This document shows positions 1 through 12,400 of a stretch of 64,000 nt of DNA, one piece after another. A program made the position numbers and the translations under genes. Position 1 is the stretch's first letter. Each line of letters starts with the position of its first letter. The stretch covers positions 86,900,501 to 86,964,500 of the forward strand of contig NC_091245.1 of assembly GCF_042477335.2 (NCBI RefSeq), in the 5' to 3' direction. Source of the stretch: Ovis canadensis. Lineage: Eukaryota > Chordata > Mammalia > Artiodactyla > Bovidae. The notes under the pieces were generated by a model. The model saw only the letters and a list, made by a program, of their open reading frames with translations. It searched no databases and was not told the DNA's origin.

Positions 1-276
1 CACAGAGATTGAGAGCAGTCTAATATTTAGAGGACAGTTGATAAAATATATTCATCAGTCCTACTGCCATAGTTTAGAAACTTTCCTTTTCTTTCTTCTT
101 TAAAATAGTAGTAATGGAAAAAACCATTTCATTCCTAGTATTATAATTCTAAAATAACTATTTTCATTTCTCCGTATTTTCTTCCAGTTTTCGGTTCACA
201 ATATTTTCAACTAATCTTCACCATTCTTTACTTTAAATACTACTCTAAATATATAAATAAATGCTTGTGGTTGTAG

Positions 277-406
277 GTTGGAGATAGAAGTGGAGAGCTT
301 ACAGCACGACTGAATCTCTCAGACCTTCAAATGGTTCTTGGTCTGAGCTACAGCACAAACAATTCAGTGATATCAGAAAATATTGAAATCGATAACAGTT
401 TGCATG
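277..406 (+). CDS. GPSM2: GPSM2 coding exon encoding end of TPR region and start of linker
   Basis: Acceptor ttgtag ends at 276 and donor gtaagt begins at 407. The 130 nt encode 43 codons plus one base, including [19 protein letters not shown] and [10 protein letters not shown]. These lie just past the TPR array in the LGN family. The split glycine codon is completed by the next exon at 7437. Frame and border are supported by exact phase continuity over a 7-kb intron. The upstream exon is outside the window. Confidence 0.92.
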
Positions 407-3400
407 GTAAGTATTAGGTCTTCAAAACCCAATTTCTTTATCCTTAAGATTTATATTTAAATTACTTATTTCAAGTTTACCATATCCAGGAAGATACATA
501 ACATAGGAACTTTTTATACCTTTTTGCTTTACCACTGTCCCATTAACTTATCAATATACCCTATTTTATAGCTTTTATCATGAATATGGTGAAGGTATAG
601 TTTTTTTGTAAAAATACATTTAAATTCTGTATCTGTAGGCTGGTTCAAAAATTTATAAATTTGAAACAAAAATTAAAAATTTTACCTATTTAACCTTTTA
701 AATTTTAATGTCTTTACATATTTAACATTTGTTTAGGTTTTTTCCCCTCATTTCGTTTCTAAGGGAAAATCTCCTAGGATTTTTTTTTTTTTTAATTCAG
801 AAAACCTAGAAATTTTCTTTAGATGCTGATTTGGTTTTGATGTTGTCACAGGAAAAAATATGCTACTGTTTCTAAGTGGGGAAAAAACCCTTTTGATTAA
901 AAAAATAAAATTAAGATTAGAATCACAGTTTTGAATACCATTTATATGTAATTTTATGTGAGTTCCATTAAATATTCAGCTTAGGCTTTAAAAATTCTCA
1001 GTCTGAAAAAAATTACTGACACAGACATGTTTTGAACTTGAAAGTCAGTGAAAAATCTAGCTTTTATCTTTGCAGTATCCTCCTCTAACCCATACAAAGA
1101 AAAGCAAGAAGGAAAAGAAAGAATCAGTGGCTAGTTACCTGATTAAGACTTTGAAAGAACATTTAGTTGAAAAATGATAGTGAAGTATGAACAGTATGGT
1201 AAACTCAACCTTGTACTTTGTAATTGAATAATAGACTAAAAGGTTTTCCTGTGTTTAATTTTCAAGTAGGTTAAGTTGTAATAGCTTCTCATATTTTAAC
1301 GAATGATCACGTGTCCTCATGGATCCCTCTAGCTATAGATCAATTCCTTTGTTCCCCTCTATGACAAAACTTGAAAATAATATCACTGTTCCTTGTCATA
1401 TTCTCCTCCCATTCTCTCTTCAACCCACTGGAGTCTTACTCAGAATCACTGGACTCTTGACTTTGGCCCCATAATGACACTAAGACCTTTTCAAGGTACC
1501 AGAGACCTCCATTTTACCAAATACAATGGTCAGTTTTAGATGTCAGCTTATTTGATTTCTCAGCAGTATTTCCTACAGCTGATCATTGCCTTTTCAAGTG
1601 CTTCATTCATTTGGCCTCCAGGCTTAACTTCTCTCTGGTTTGCCTCCACCTCACTTGACCACCCATCTTCATAACTCTCCTCTCTTTCTCACGTTTCCAT
1701 CCTTGACATCTGTGGTGCCTGGGGTTTGGTTGCTGACCTTTTCTCTTCCCTCTTTCCTTTTCTATTTTCTGCCTATTATATCCTTCCTTCCTTTCTAATG
1801 TTATCCTTTTCCCTCTTATCCTACACTCTAGATCCATGCTAATAAAACTTTCTGTGAAGATTAAGATGTTCTGTATCTGTGCTGTCCACTAGAATAGCCT
1901 CTAGCCATATGTAGCTGTTGAGCACTTGAAATGTGGCTAGTGCAAAAAGAAGTGAATTTTTAAATACTATTTAAAGTTTTAGAAGCCACATATGGCTAGT
2001 GGCTACAGGCTTCCCTGGTGACTCAGATGGTGTCTCCACCTGCAGTGCTGGAGACCCAGGTTCCATCCCCTGGAGGAGGAAACGGTAACTTGCTCCAGTA
2101 TTCTTGCCTGGGAAATCCCATGCACATAGGAGCCTATTGGGCTACAATCCATGGAGTCTCAAGTGTCAGACACGACTTAGTGATTAAACCACCTACATGT
2201 CTATTTAGGTTTTTTGCCCACTTTTTGACTGGGTTGTTTGTTTTTCTGGTATTGCGTTGCATGAGCTGCTTGTATATTTGGAAACTAATCCTTTGTCAGT
2301 TGTTTCATTTGCTATTATTTTCTCCCATTCTGAGGGCTGTCTTTTCACCTTGTCTGTAGTTGCCTTTGCTGTGCAAAAGCTGTTGATTAGGTCCCACATG
2401 TTTATTTTTGCTTCTATTTCTGTTATTCTAGGAGTTGAGTCAGAGGATCTTGCTGTGATTTATATCCTACAGTGTTCTGCCTATGTTTTCCTCTAAGGGT
2501 TTTATAGTTTCTGGTCTTACATTTAGGTCTTTAAGCCATTTTGAGTTTTTCTTTGTGCATGGTGTTGGAAAGTGTCTAATTTCATTCTTTTACATGTAGC
2601 TGTCCAGTGTTCCCAGCACCAGTTATTGAAGAAACTATCTTTTCCTCATTGTATATTCTTGCTTCCTTTATCAAAGATAAGGTGTGTGGGTGTGTCTCTG
2701 GGCTTTCTATGTTGTTCCATTGGTCTATATTTCTGTCTTTGTATACTCTCTTGATGGAGAAGGCAATGGCAACCCACTCCAGTACTCTTGCCTGGAAAAT
2801 CCCATGGGCGGAGGAGCCTAGTAGGCTACAGTCCATCGGGTCCTGAAGAGTCGGACACGACTGAACGACTTCACTTTCACTTTTCACTCTCATACATTGG
2901 AGAAGGAAATGGCAACCCACTCCAGTATTCTTGCCTGAAGAATCCCAGGGACAGAGGAACCTGGTAGGCTGCTGTCTGTGGAGTTGCACAGGGTCAAACA
3001 CGACTGAGGCGACTTAGCAGCATACTCTCTTGATGACTGTAGCTTTGTGGTATAGTCTGAAGTCAGGCAGTTGATTACTCCAGCTCCATTCTTTCTCAAG
3101 CCAGCTTTGGCTATTCAGGGTCTTTTGTGTTTCCATACAAATTGTAAAATGTTTTGTTCTAGTTCTGTGAAAAATGCCATTGGTAATTTGATGGGGATTG
3201 CATTGAATCTGTAGATTGCATTTGGTAAGTGCAGTCATTTTCACGACGACTCAGTAGTTTTCACGACGACTCAGTAGTTTTCACAGGCTCAGTAGCTGAG
3301 GCACATGGGCTTAGTTGCTCTGCCACATGTGGGGTCTTCCTGGACCAGGGATCAAACCTGTGTATCCTGCTTTGGCAGGTGGATTCTTTACCACCGAGCC

Positions 3401-6400
3401 ACCAGGGAAGCCTGAGAGAATTTTTAAAAACCCCAAAATTTAGTTAAAGACTAACAAATCTACAGCAAGATTATTTGAGGGGAAAAAAAAAAAAAGAGAA
3501 AGAAGGGATATAATGTAGCTGCAGCAGACATTATAAAGAGATTATCCTGAATAGTTTTATTTGAAAACCTAGAAGAAATGGACAGTTTCTAAAAAAAAAA
3601 AAAAAAAAGCTTACCAAAACTGAATCTAGAAAAATCTAATGGTAGAATGTAATGTGAACGGATGACATCACTAATGCCTAAAACCATAGAGAAATTTGGT
3701 CCATTATCTAAAATCCTTCCAGTGAGAAAATACCTGGCCAAGGGGATTTTACAGTGTGATCTCCCAAATGTTTAAGAAAATTGATTCCAACCTTCTGTAA
3801 AATTATATAGGTAACTGGAAAAGTAGAACACTATTGGTCTTTCTGAGAACAGTATAACCTTGATATCCAAACTAGATAAGGACAGCATATATAAGAAAGG
3901 GAAATTACAGGCGAATTTTTACTCACGAACATAGATGAAAAAATTCTTAACAAAATATTAGTAAACCAAGCCCACAATGTATTTAAAATAAACAGGAATT
4001 CAAGTGGACTGAATATCAGGAAATCAATTAATATTCAGTTCAGTCACTCAGTCGTGTCTGATTCTTCGTGACCCCATGAATCGCAGCACGCCAGGCCACC
4101 CTGTCCATCACCAACTCCCGGAGTTCACTCAGACTCACGTCCATCGGGTCAGTGATGCCATCCAGCCATCTCATCCTCTGTCGTCCCCTTCTCCTCCTGC
4201 CCCCAATCCCTCCCAGCATCAGTCTTTTCCAATGAGTCAACTCTTCGCATGAGGTGGCCAAAGTACTGGAGTTTCAGCTTTAGCATCATTCCTTCCAAAG
4301 AACACCCAGGACTGGTCTCCTTTCAAATGGACTGGTTGGATCTTCTTGCAGTCCAAGGGACTCTCAAGAGTCTTCTCCAACACCACAGTTCAAAAGCATC
4401 AATTCTTCGGCACTCAGCTTTCTTCACAGTCCAACTCTCACATCCATACATGATATTATGTATTAGTAAACACAATAAAGAAGAAAATAGCTCAAATATC
4501 CAAATATGTCAGTAATTCTATTCAATGTAAATGTTCCATTTAAAGGACAGGAGTATCCAATTGGTAAAAGAGCAAAATCCAACTAAATATGTAAGTCTGA
4601 CAGTAAAAGGATTGGGAAAAAAAAGGGTACCATGGAAAAGCTAATAAAGGAAAAGCTGGTACAGCTGTACAGCTGTGCTAATAACAGATAAGATGTACTT
4701 TGAAGGCAAAAGATCTTGTTAAGAAGACAGTCACTTCACAATGGTTAACAATTCAATTCACCAGGGAGAAAAAAGCCTTATATATGTATGTATGATACCT
4801 GGTAAGCCTAATAACGAAACTTCAATGTACAAAAGCAAACAAACTAAACTGAAAGGAAAAATGAGAAAATCCAGTATAAAGGGAAACTTAAACACATTTC
4901 TGTCAGGAACTGCTCTTGTCAAAAAACTAAATATTATAGAAGATGTCGGTTCTTCCCAAACTGATATATATTCATTGTGCTGCCAAGAAAATCATGACAG
5001 TTTTTTCATGGAACTCGGTGAGGTCAAATGGGCTAAGAACTCAAAGCCAAAACATTCCTGATGAAAAACAAGAAATGAGAAGTGCTTTCTGTACAGATAT
5101 AAAAATTATAAAGCTAATTAAGACAGTGTTATTGGCATAGAGACAAATAGCTCAAATAGGATATAGGGCCTCTATATTTTTTAATCTTTGCATATATGGA
5201 AATTAGTATCACATAAAAATTCTTGATGGGCCAAAGATTTAAATATGAAAAACAGATTTAAAGCAGTAATTATGATCAGCCATCTAACACTTGCTAAATG
5301 CTTACTGCGTACCAGGCATTGACTGACCCCTTTATAAGTGATGATGCATTTATCATCACATAGTGATATATAAGGTAGGTATCATTGTTCTTTACAAATG
5401 AGAAAAACAGAATGATACAGAGGTAATTGCTCAAGGTCATATCACAGTGAGTGAGTGGTCTGTTCAATCGGTATGCTATCTCTGAAAGTAAAGGAGAATA
5501 TCTTCATGATACCAGAGAGGGGAAGGATTTCTCAAAACACAAAAACAAAACCATTAAGACTGACATTGAAATTAAGAACTTCCGTTCATTAAAAGGAACC
5601 ATAAAGAGAAACCACAAACTGAGAGGACATTTGCAACACAAACGATTAAAAAGGATTTGTATCCTCAATGTATAAGAACTCCTATGAATTAAGACAGATA
5701 ACCTAACTAAAAGATAGGCAAAAGTGATGAATAGAAGAAATACAAATAGCCCATAAATATATGAGAAGGTGGGCTTCCCTGATAGCTCAGTTGGGAAAGA
5801 ATCTGTCTGCATTGAAGGAGACCCTGGTTCAGTTGGGTCAGGAAGATCCCCTGGAGAAGGGCTAGCCTTACCCGCTCCAGTATTCTTGGGCTTCCTTGTG
5901 GCTCAACTGGTAAAGAATCCACCTTCAATGCGGGAGACCTGGATTCGATCCCTGGGTTGGGAAGATCCCCAGAAGGGAAAGGCTAACACTCCAGTATTCT
6001 GGCCTGGAGAATTCCATGGACTGTATAGTCCATGGGGTTGCAAAAAGTTGGACACGACTGAGCGATTTTCACTTTTTAACCCATTTAATCAGGGAATGCT
6101 TCCCTAGTGGCTTAGCTGATAAAGAATCCACCTGCAATGTGGGAGACCTGGGTTTAATCCTTGGGTTGGGAAGACCCCCTGGAGAAAGGAACAGCTACCC
6201 ACTCCAGTATTCTGGCCTGGAGAATTTCATGGACTATCTATGAGGTCACAAAGAGTCGGACACGAATGAGTGACTTTCACTTAATCAGAGGATACCATAG
6301 TGAGGTAGTATTGGTGGATGAGGTGGATGAAAATTAAAAGGCCTGATACCAGTTTGAAACAAAGAGGTAATAGAAATCCTTATGCAGTGTTAACGGAAGT

Positions 6401-9400
6401 AGAAGTTGTACTTAAAAGAGCAGTCAGGCAACATTCTAGAGTTGGAGATGTACCAGCCGTATGATCCTGCAGCTCCACTCCGTTACACGTCTGACATGCA
6501 AACAAGAACAAAGCCTTGCTAATGTATATGAAGTATTTCCAAGAATTTCTATAGTAATATTGCTTACAACAAATAATTGGAAGCAACCTAAATATCTGTC
6601 ACCAATAGAAACGGTATATGCTTTCTTAGTCCTATAAATCACATGAAAACTAAACTACTCGCAGCAACTTAGATGAGTCTCACAAACATGAGATTGCTCA
6701 AAGGAAGCAAGTTAGAGAACACATAGTATGAGACCATTTCTATAATGTGATATAACACGTTCCATTGCTTAGAGATGTATCTTGTGTAATGAAAACATAA
6801 AAAATTATGGAGGAAGAGGGATTTTATAGTGTGAGTTACAAAAGGGGGAGTTAATGTGTTGGCCATAGTTTTTTCCTTAAACTGGGTATTATCATGTATT
6901 TCTTGGCTATAAAAACTTTTCATATTTAATGATACCTTTTTGGAAAGGGTATTTGAAGATCTTTTTATTAAACTTTTTTTCCTGACTGGCAGTAAATCTA
7001 TTGTCAATGGAGATCTTAAAATGGAAACAGATAACTGAGAAAAGTGTATTGGGGATATTATTTTGATTCTTACCTCAAAATTGAAGGCCTTATGCTTTCC
7101 TTAGGTTTTTACTTTTAAACTACTCTACCGTTTGGGTGGATTTTAGGAGACTGTGTGTATCATATAAAACCAGTTATTATGAAATGCCTTTTCTAAATTA
7201 AGGGGTAATGTTAGTAACCAAAGTTAGTTTCCAACCAAAATCTTAACTTCCTTACATCAAAATGTTTTATTCATTTAGTTCATGTGGAAAATTATTATTC
7301 TTGAAAGAATATATGTTTATACATGTTTCCTCCTTCCATATGGGTTTGTGTAGCAGACTTTAAAGAACACAGTGATGCTGAATTTGCAGTCTGAAGGGCT
7401 CCTTAGTTTATTCGAATTAACTTTTTTTTTCCAAAGGTGCACGCCCCAAGTTTGGACGCCGACACAGTATGGAAAACATGGAGCTTATGAAGTTAACACC
7501 AGAAAAGGTTGGCAGTTTTTCTGTTTTAAATTTCTTGAACTGTTAAAATATTTTAGCAACTTTTTAATTGAAATAATTTAAGTCCTGTCATATGGGTATC
7601 ACTTGAACATTTTCCTTTGAAAAGAAGCAAGTACAGTGCAAAAACAATGTGTACAGTATGGTGCCATCTGTTCAAGAAAACTTTTATGCATATATATCCT
7701 TTCTAATTGCATGTTTCTAGAAGGGTATGTAAGATACTTGACAACAGTGATTACCTCTGGGAAAACTGCTATCTGGGTTATAAGAAATGCTTACTTTATA
7801 TACTGTTTTGAAGTGTTTGAATATTTTACCATGTACATGCACTATTTTGTTTTTCTTTAATTAAAAGATCAGGAAAGTTAAAAAAAAAAAAGGATTAAGA
7901 AGCTTTTTCAACTAAATACCAGCAACATTATTGGCAAGATTAATGATACTTATGATCAAGCTAGTTTTCCTGGCTGCACTTTTGAAAAGCTTTTCTAAAC
8001 AAAGCAATAACTCTTTATTCAAGATGCATCTCCTCTAGGATTTTGTTGGTTTTTCAAGTAACAGAGAAGGGACTTAATTGGGAAAAAGGTTACTGAAGAA
8101 TAAATCTAGGCTGCTTTCTTCCACCTCCATTTACACTGCTATGGTTTGCTCTTATTTGTTTATGGTGTATTGATATTTCTTAAAACACTTTTTATAAGAT
8201 ATATCTATTATAGTAACTTGGGAAACTTCCAACGAGGAAATTAAAATTATCAATACTCACTCCTTCCAAAAGTAAGGAAAATTAGTATTTTTGTATTTCT
8301 TCATCTTGCATTTTATATGAATATTAACAGATACTATTTTATAATACATAGTACTATATCAACATCTTTGTGTCATTAAATATCTTCTGCTCTATTATTA
8401 TGATTTTTGAATATTGACATTTTTTGTGTAAGTAGTCATCATGAGACCAACATCTGATTTGAACTAATTTCCAATATATTTTTTAAATTACAAATGGTTT
8501 TTTTTTTTTAACTTCTGGTTAACTTCTGAAGGGCTTTGTGATTTTCTCCAAATCTTTACCTCTTATATTGTGAGTATGATTCTCAAATCTTTAAATCTAT
8601 AGAGTATTTTTTGAAAAAAATAGCAAACAAAAAACTTTTAAGTCAGTTTAGATCTTCCCTCTTCTAGTAGGTAGGAACCTAGTAATAAGCAGCAAAATTA
8701 ATTTGGTGCATCTCTAAGTGGTACTAACAGTAATTCCATGAGAAGCTGATCAGATTCAACTCTGTAATTTTCCAATAGACAAATGATAAAGCTTTATCTC
8801 TAAGTTGTGATTTTTTTTTTTTACCTAATAAAGTCAAAGAGTTCAGTAGTTTTATCAACAAAAAATTACTACTGCTTCGTAAGTTTTAGATGTCAATTTT
8901 TAAGGTTAAAAATTCTAGATATTCAAACTTTCCAGCTGTAATTGATTTTCAGGTGACTCACATTGAGAATAAAATTTCAGCTTCTCTCACCATCCAAATT
9001 TTATTTTTATGACTTTTGGCAAACTTATTAAGATTTCTAAAAACCTCCACTTTAATATTTTGATAATAAGAAATTAATAGCATACATTTGGTCCAAGCTT
9101 TTGAAAACAGTGAGATATATTGTCAAAAAGGAATTGAACCCCGCCCCCAGTTACTGATTTTTTTTGATGTCCTGTTTTCCATTTATAATTCTGTAGGTAC
9201 AAAACTGGAACAGTGAAATTCTTGCTAAACAAAAACCTCTTATTGCCAAACCTTCTGCAAAGCTCCTCTTTGTCAACAGACTGAAGGGGAAAAAATACAA
9301 AACTAATTCTTCCACTAAAGTTCTCCAAGACGCTAGTAATTCCATTGATCACCGAATTCCGAATTCTCAAAGGGTATGTTTAAAATAAGTTTTAGAGTAT

Positions 9401-12400
9401 TGTGTTTTGAGTTTTTTATATTCATATTGGATTTTTATAATTTATTATCAGATAGTCAATGTAAAATATCTTTCTTATTCAAAGTAGTCTTCTGTATTTT
9501 CCTTTTCTGTATTTTTCAAAGCTAGAAACTAAAATGTCCTCCATTCAGTTTAGAAGTCAGAACAAATTAAATTCAAATGTTCAAGGATTTTTAAATACTA
9601 ATTTAAAGTGAGAACTGCCTGCATGCATCAACTTTTATTTATTTCTATTACTAAAATTCTAATAAAGTTAAAAACAATTTTGCTTAAAAGTGAGCATAGG
9701 ACTCATATTATTAAATATAACAAAATATTTAGAAATTTAAAAATACCACTGGATTACTGTTAAGTATCAGGGGTATCTCTAAGCTACCCTACACTCTGAT
9801 AAAAAAAGATCAGATAAATTACAAAGAAGCCACTTCAAATTACCAAGTCCATTTTTCAAGCAGTGAGAACCTTTGAAAAAACTGTGGTAGTCTTTTATTT
9901 AACAAATTTCTATTGATCTTGTTGTCAGGATTTTATTTATATCTGCACCCTGTAGTGTTTGCCTTGATTCTATCAGCTTTTTACGTGTTTCTTACACATG
10001 TATGACTAACGAAAGGAAACATTCTGAGGTGTATAAAAATGGCCCAGGAATATTTTTGTAGATCCACAGCACAACTGGAAGGCAGTATCTTAGTCCAAGG
10101 TTTGAGGTCTTAACCAAGCACAATTAGCCTAACTGAAGATGTCTATATTTTTGGAGCCTTGTTGTCTTTCAGTGTGCAGAATTATGAATTAAGAGGCTTC
10201 ATGCTTCTAGAAAAAGTCTTTTTGTTAGTGATTAATGCATTTGACTGTAGCTTATGCACATACTTGTCATCCCTAAACCTCAGGCCTTCTCGTTTTCCTT
10301 ATTTCAGTAAAAGGGATGCTCTGTATGTACACTGTCACCCAGGCTGGGAACGCAGGCGTCATTCTCGACTCTTCCTCCTTCCCTTCCAGTTAATCCCTAA
10401 GAAATCTCTGCTGCTGTGTATTAGTTCTTAATGTACTACTTTATCTTACCCATATTTCTTGAACAGGTACCTGCAGTGATTCCTCTCCCTGCATTATTAA
10501 CCTCTTCAAACCAGGAAGGGCCAGATTTCTGTACAAAACTGCTTAAAGTTGACTATTACCAGGCTTCTCTCATTTCACATAGGATAAGCCTTAATTAGCT
10601 TGTTAGCCTGTCATATCATACAGAGGCCTTTGTCATGGCCTCCTCTTCTCCCCTTCTTCAGTACCCCTGCCTGCCCTTCAGTTCATTATCCCCTGAACAC
10701 TACAAATCTTTGGAATTGCATATTAATCAGTATGAAACATCTTTACCCTGCAAATGCTTATGCTCAGGAACTCAAATATCACGTAAGCTTTTGCTGTTTC
10801 ACCTAAGAATTAATTGCACCTTTCTCCTAGGGCTCATAATATTTTGTATATATGTACTTCAATAAAGACTATCATTGTGGAAAAATGACCTTTATTAGTC
10901 ATTTTAGTTTTGAATCTTTCCAAATAAAGTATAATAGCTATCCCTCTTTCTCAAGTATTCATTTGAAGTTTATGTTTTTTCAGGATCTTCAAATCTTTAC
11001 AGTAAAAGACCTTAGAAGTCACTATATCAAGAAAACATACACGCTTTCTTAGTTTATCAGTTCTTAGTTTACTTAAATTCTGTTGTAGAAACTAAGAGCT
11101 GAACTTGAACCTGGGGCACATGTTCATATCACTGATACTTGGGTAATTCATTCAGTATCTGTAACAGTTCCCCTAAGTCTGAGGTACACTTAGTTAGCTT
11201 TAGAAATACAAGGATCAAAAAGTAAAATAATTAGAAATGCTTTTTGTTAGTTGGACTGAAATAACTATTACCAAGTGGTACCATCTTACACAAAAAAATG
11301 TCAGCTTTTTTTTTTTAATTTTTTTTATTTTTAGTTTTTTATTTTTTAAATTTTAAAATCTTTAATTCTTACATGCATTCCCAAACATGAACCCCCCTCC
11401 CACCTCCCTCCCCATAACATCTTTCTGGGTCATCCCCATGCACCAGCCCCAATCCTTTGCATTTGAGGTAGATGATATTGTTTCGCTGATGATCTAAGGA
11501 TAATGCTGGAATATTGAGATTTTTCTCTCTCAATATTTTAGAAAATCAGTGCAGATTCTATTGGAGATGAAGGGTTCTTTGACCTATTAAGCCGATTTCA
11601 AAGCAATCGGATGGATGATCAGAGGTGCTGCTTACAAGAGAAGAACTCTTCATCAGCTGCAGCGGCAGCTTCTTCCACTCCCCTCAAAAGGATGCTAAAA
11701 AGTAAGTTATCTGTGCCTCTCCTGCAGTTTGAGTAGTTCTCTTTGATATTCTTGTAGTTATTTCTGAGAATTTAATTCTTATCATAGGAGGTACAATCAA
11801 GGAGCCTGAATCGAAGTGTATCTGAAATGCTGGAATTTGTACAGTTTTAGAAAAGGTTTTGTTTCAGTTCCCCTGCGTTTATCTGTATTTCTGTCTAGTG
11901 CAGTGTACTTTCTAATAACTATATCACACTGCCTCCTGAGCTTCACAGGGGTTGGGGAAAAGAAAATCTATGTTAAACAATAATGAAAAAACTTTAGTTA
12001 TACATACCTTATGATGACATGTAAAATACGAATGCTTCATATGTGGTTTAAAAGAGAAAAGCTCAGACACACTGAAGAGGAGCCTGTGGCTATGGCTGCA
12101 GCTAAGGCTTGCCTGAGCCTCAGAAAGATTGAAATAGGCTGGCTACTTATTTTCTATTTCAGCTACCAAAAGACTTCTCCTGGAGATCAAGACTTGCCAG
12201 CAGCACTTATAGTTAGCTAAATGTCCTAACCAGAGCATGAAATAAAAATACTGTCTCATTCATCCTGGGCTGAGAAATTATGTAAGAAAAGCTATTTACC
12301 TCCAAAATCTAGCCCCATATCTCATAAAGTTACATAGTAGGTGCTATTAGATAAGGGGAAATACAGTCGAGTCTGAATAACCATATGAAGTACTCTGAAA

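Noticed and set aside
2008-2080. Possible tRNA gene
   Set aside because: It is the degenerate tRNA-Glu-like head of a Bov-tA SINE; no cloverleaf is maintained. The same applies to all other Bov-tA and CHR-like copies.
3238-3295. CRISPR-like direct repeats
   Set aside because: The units are adjacent without spacers, and the genome is mammalian.
5451-5675. 74-codon + strand open frame
   Set aside because: It starts in a MIR relic and shows no family features or splice support.
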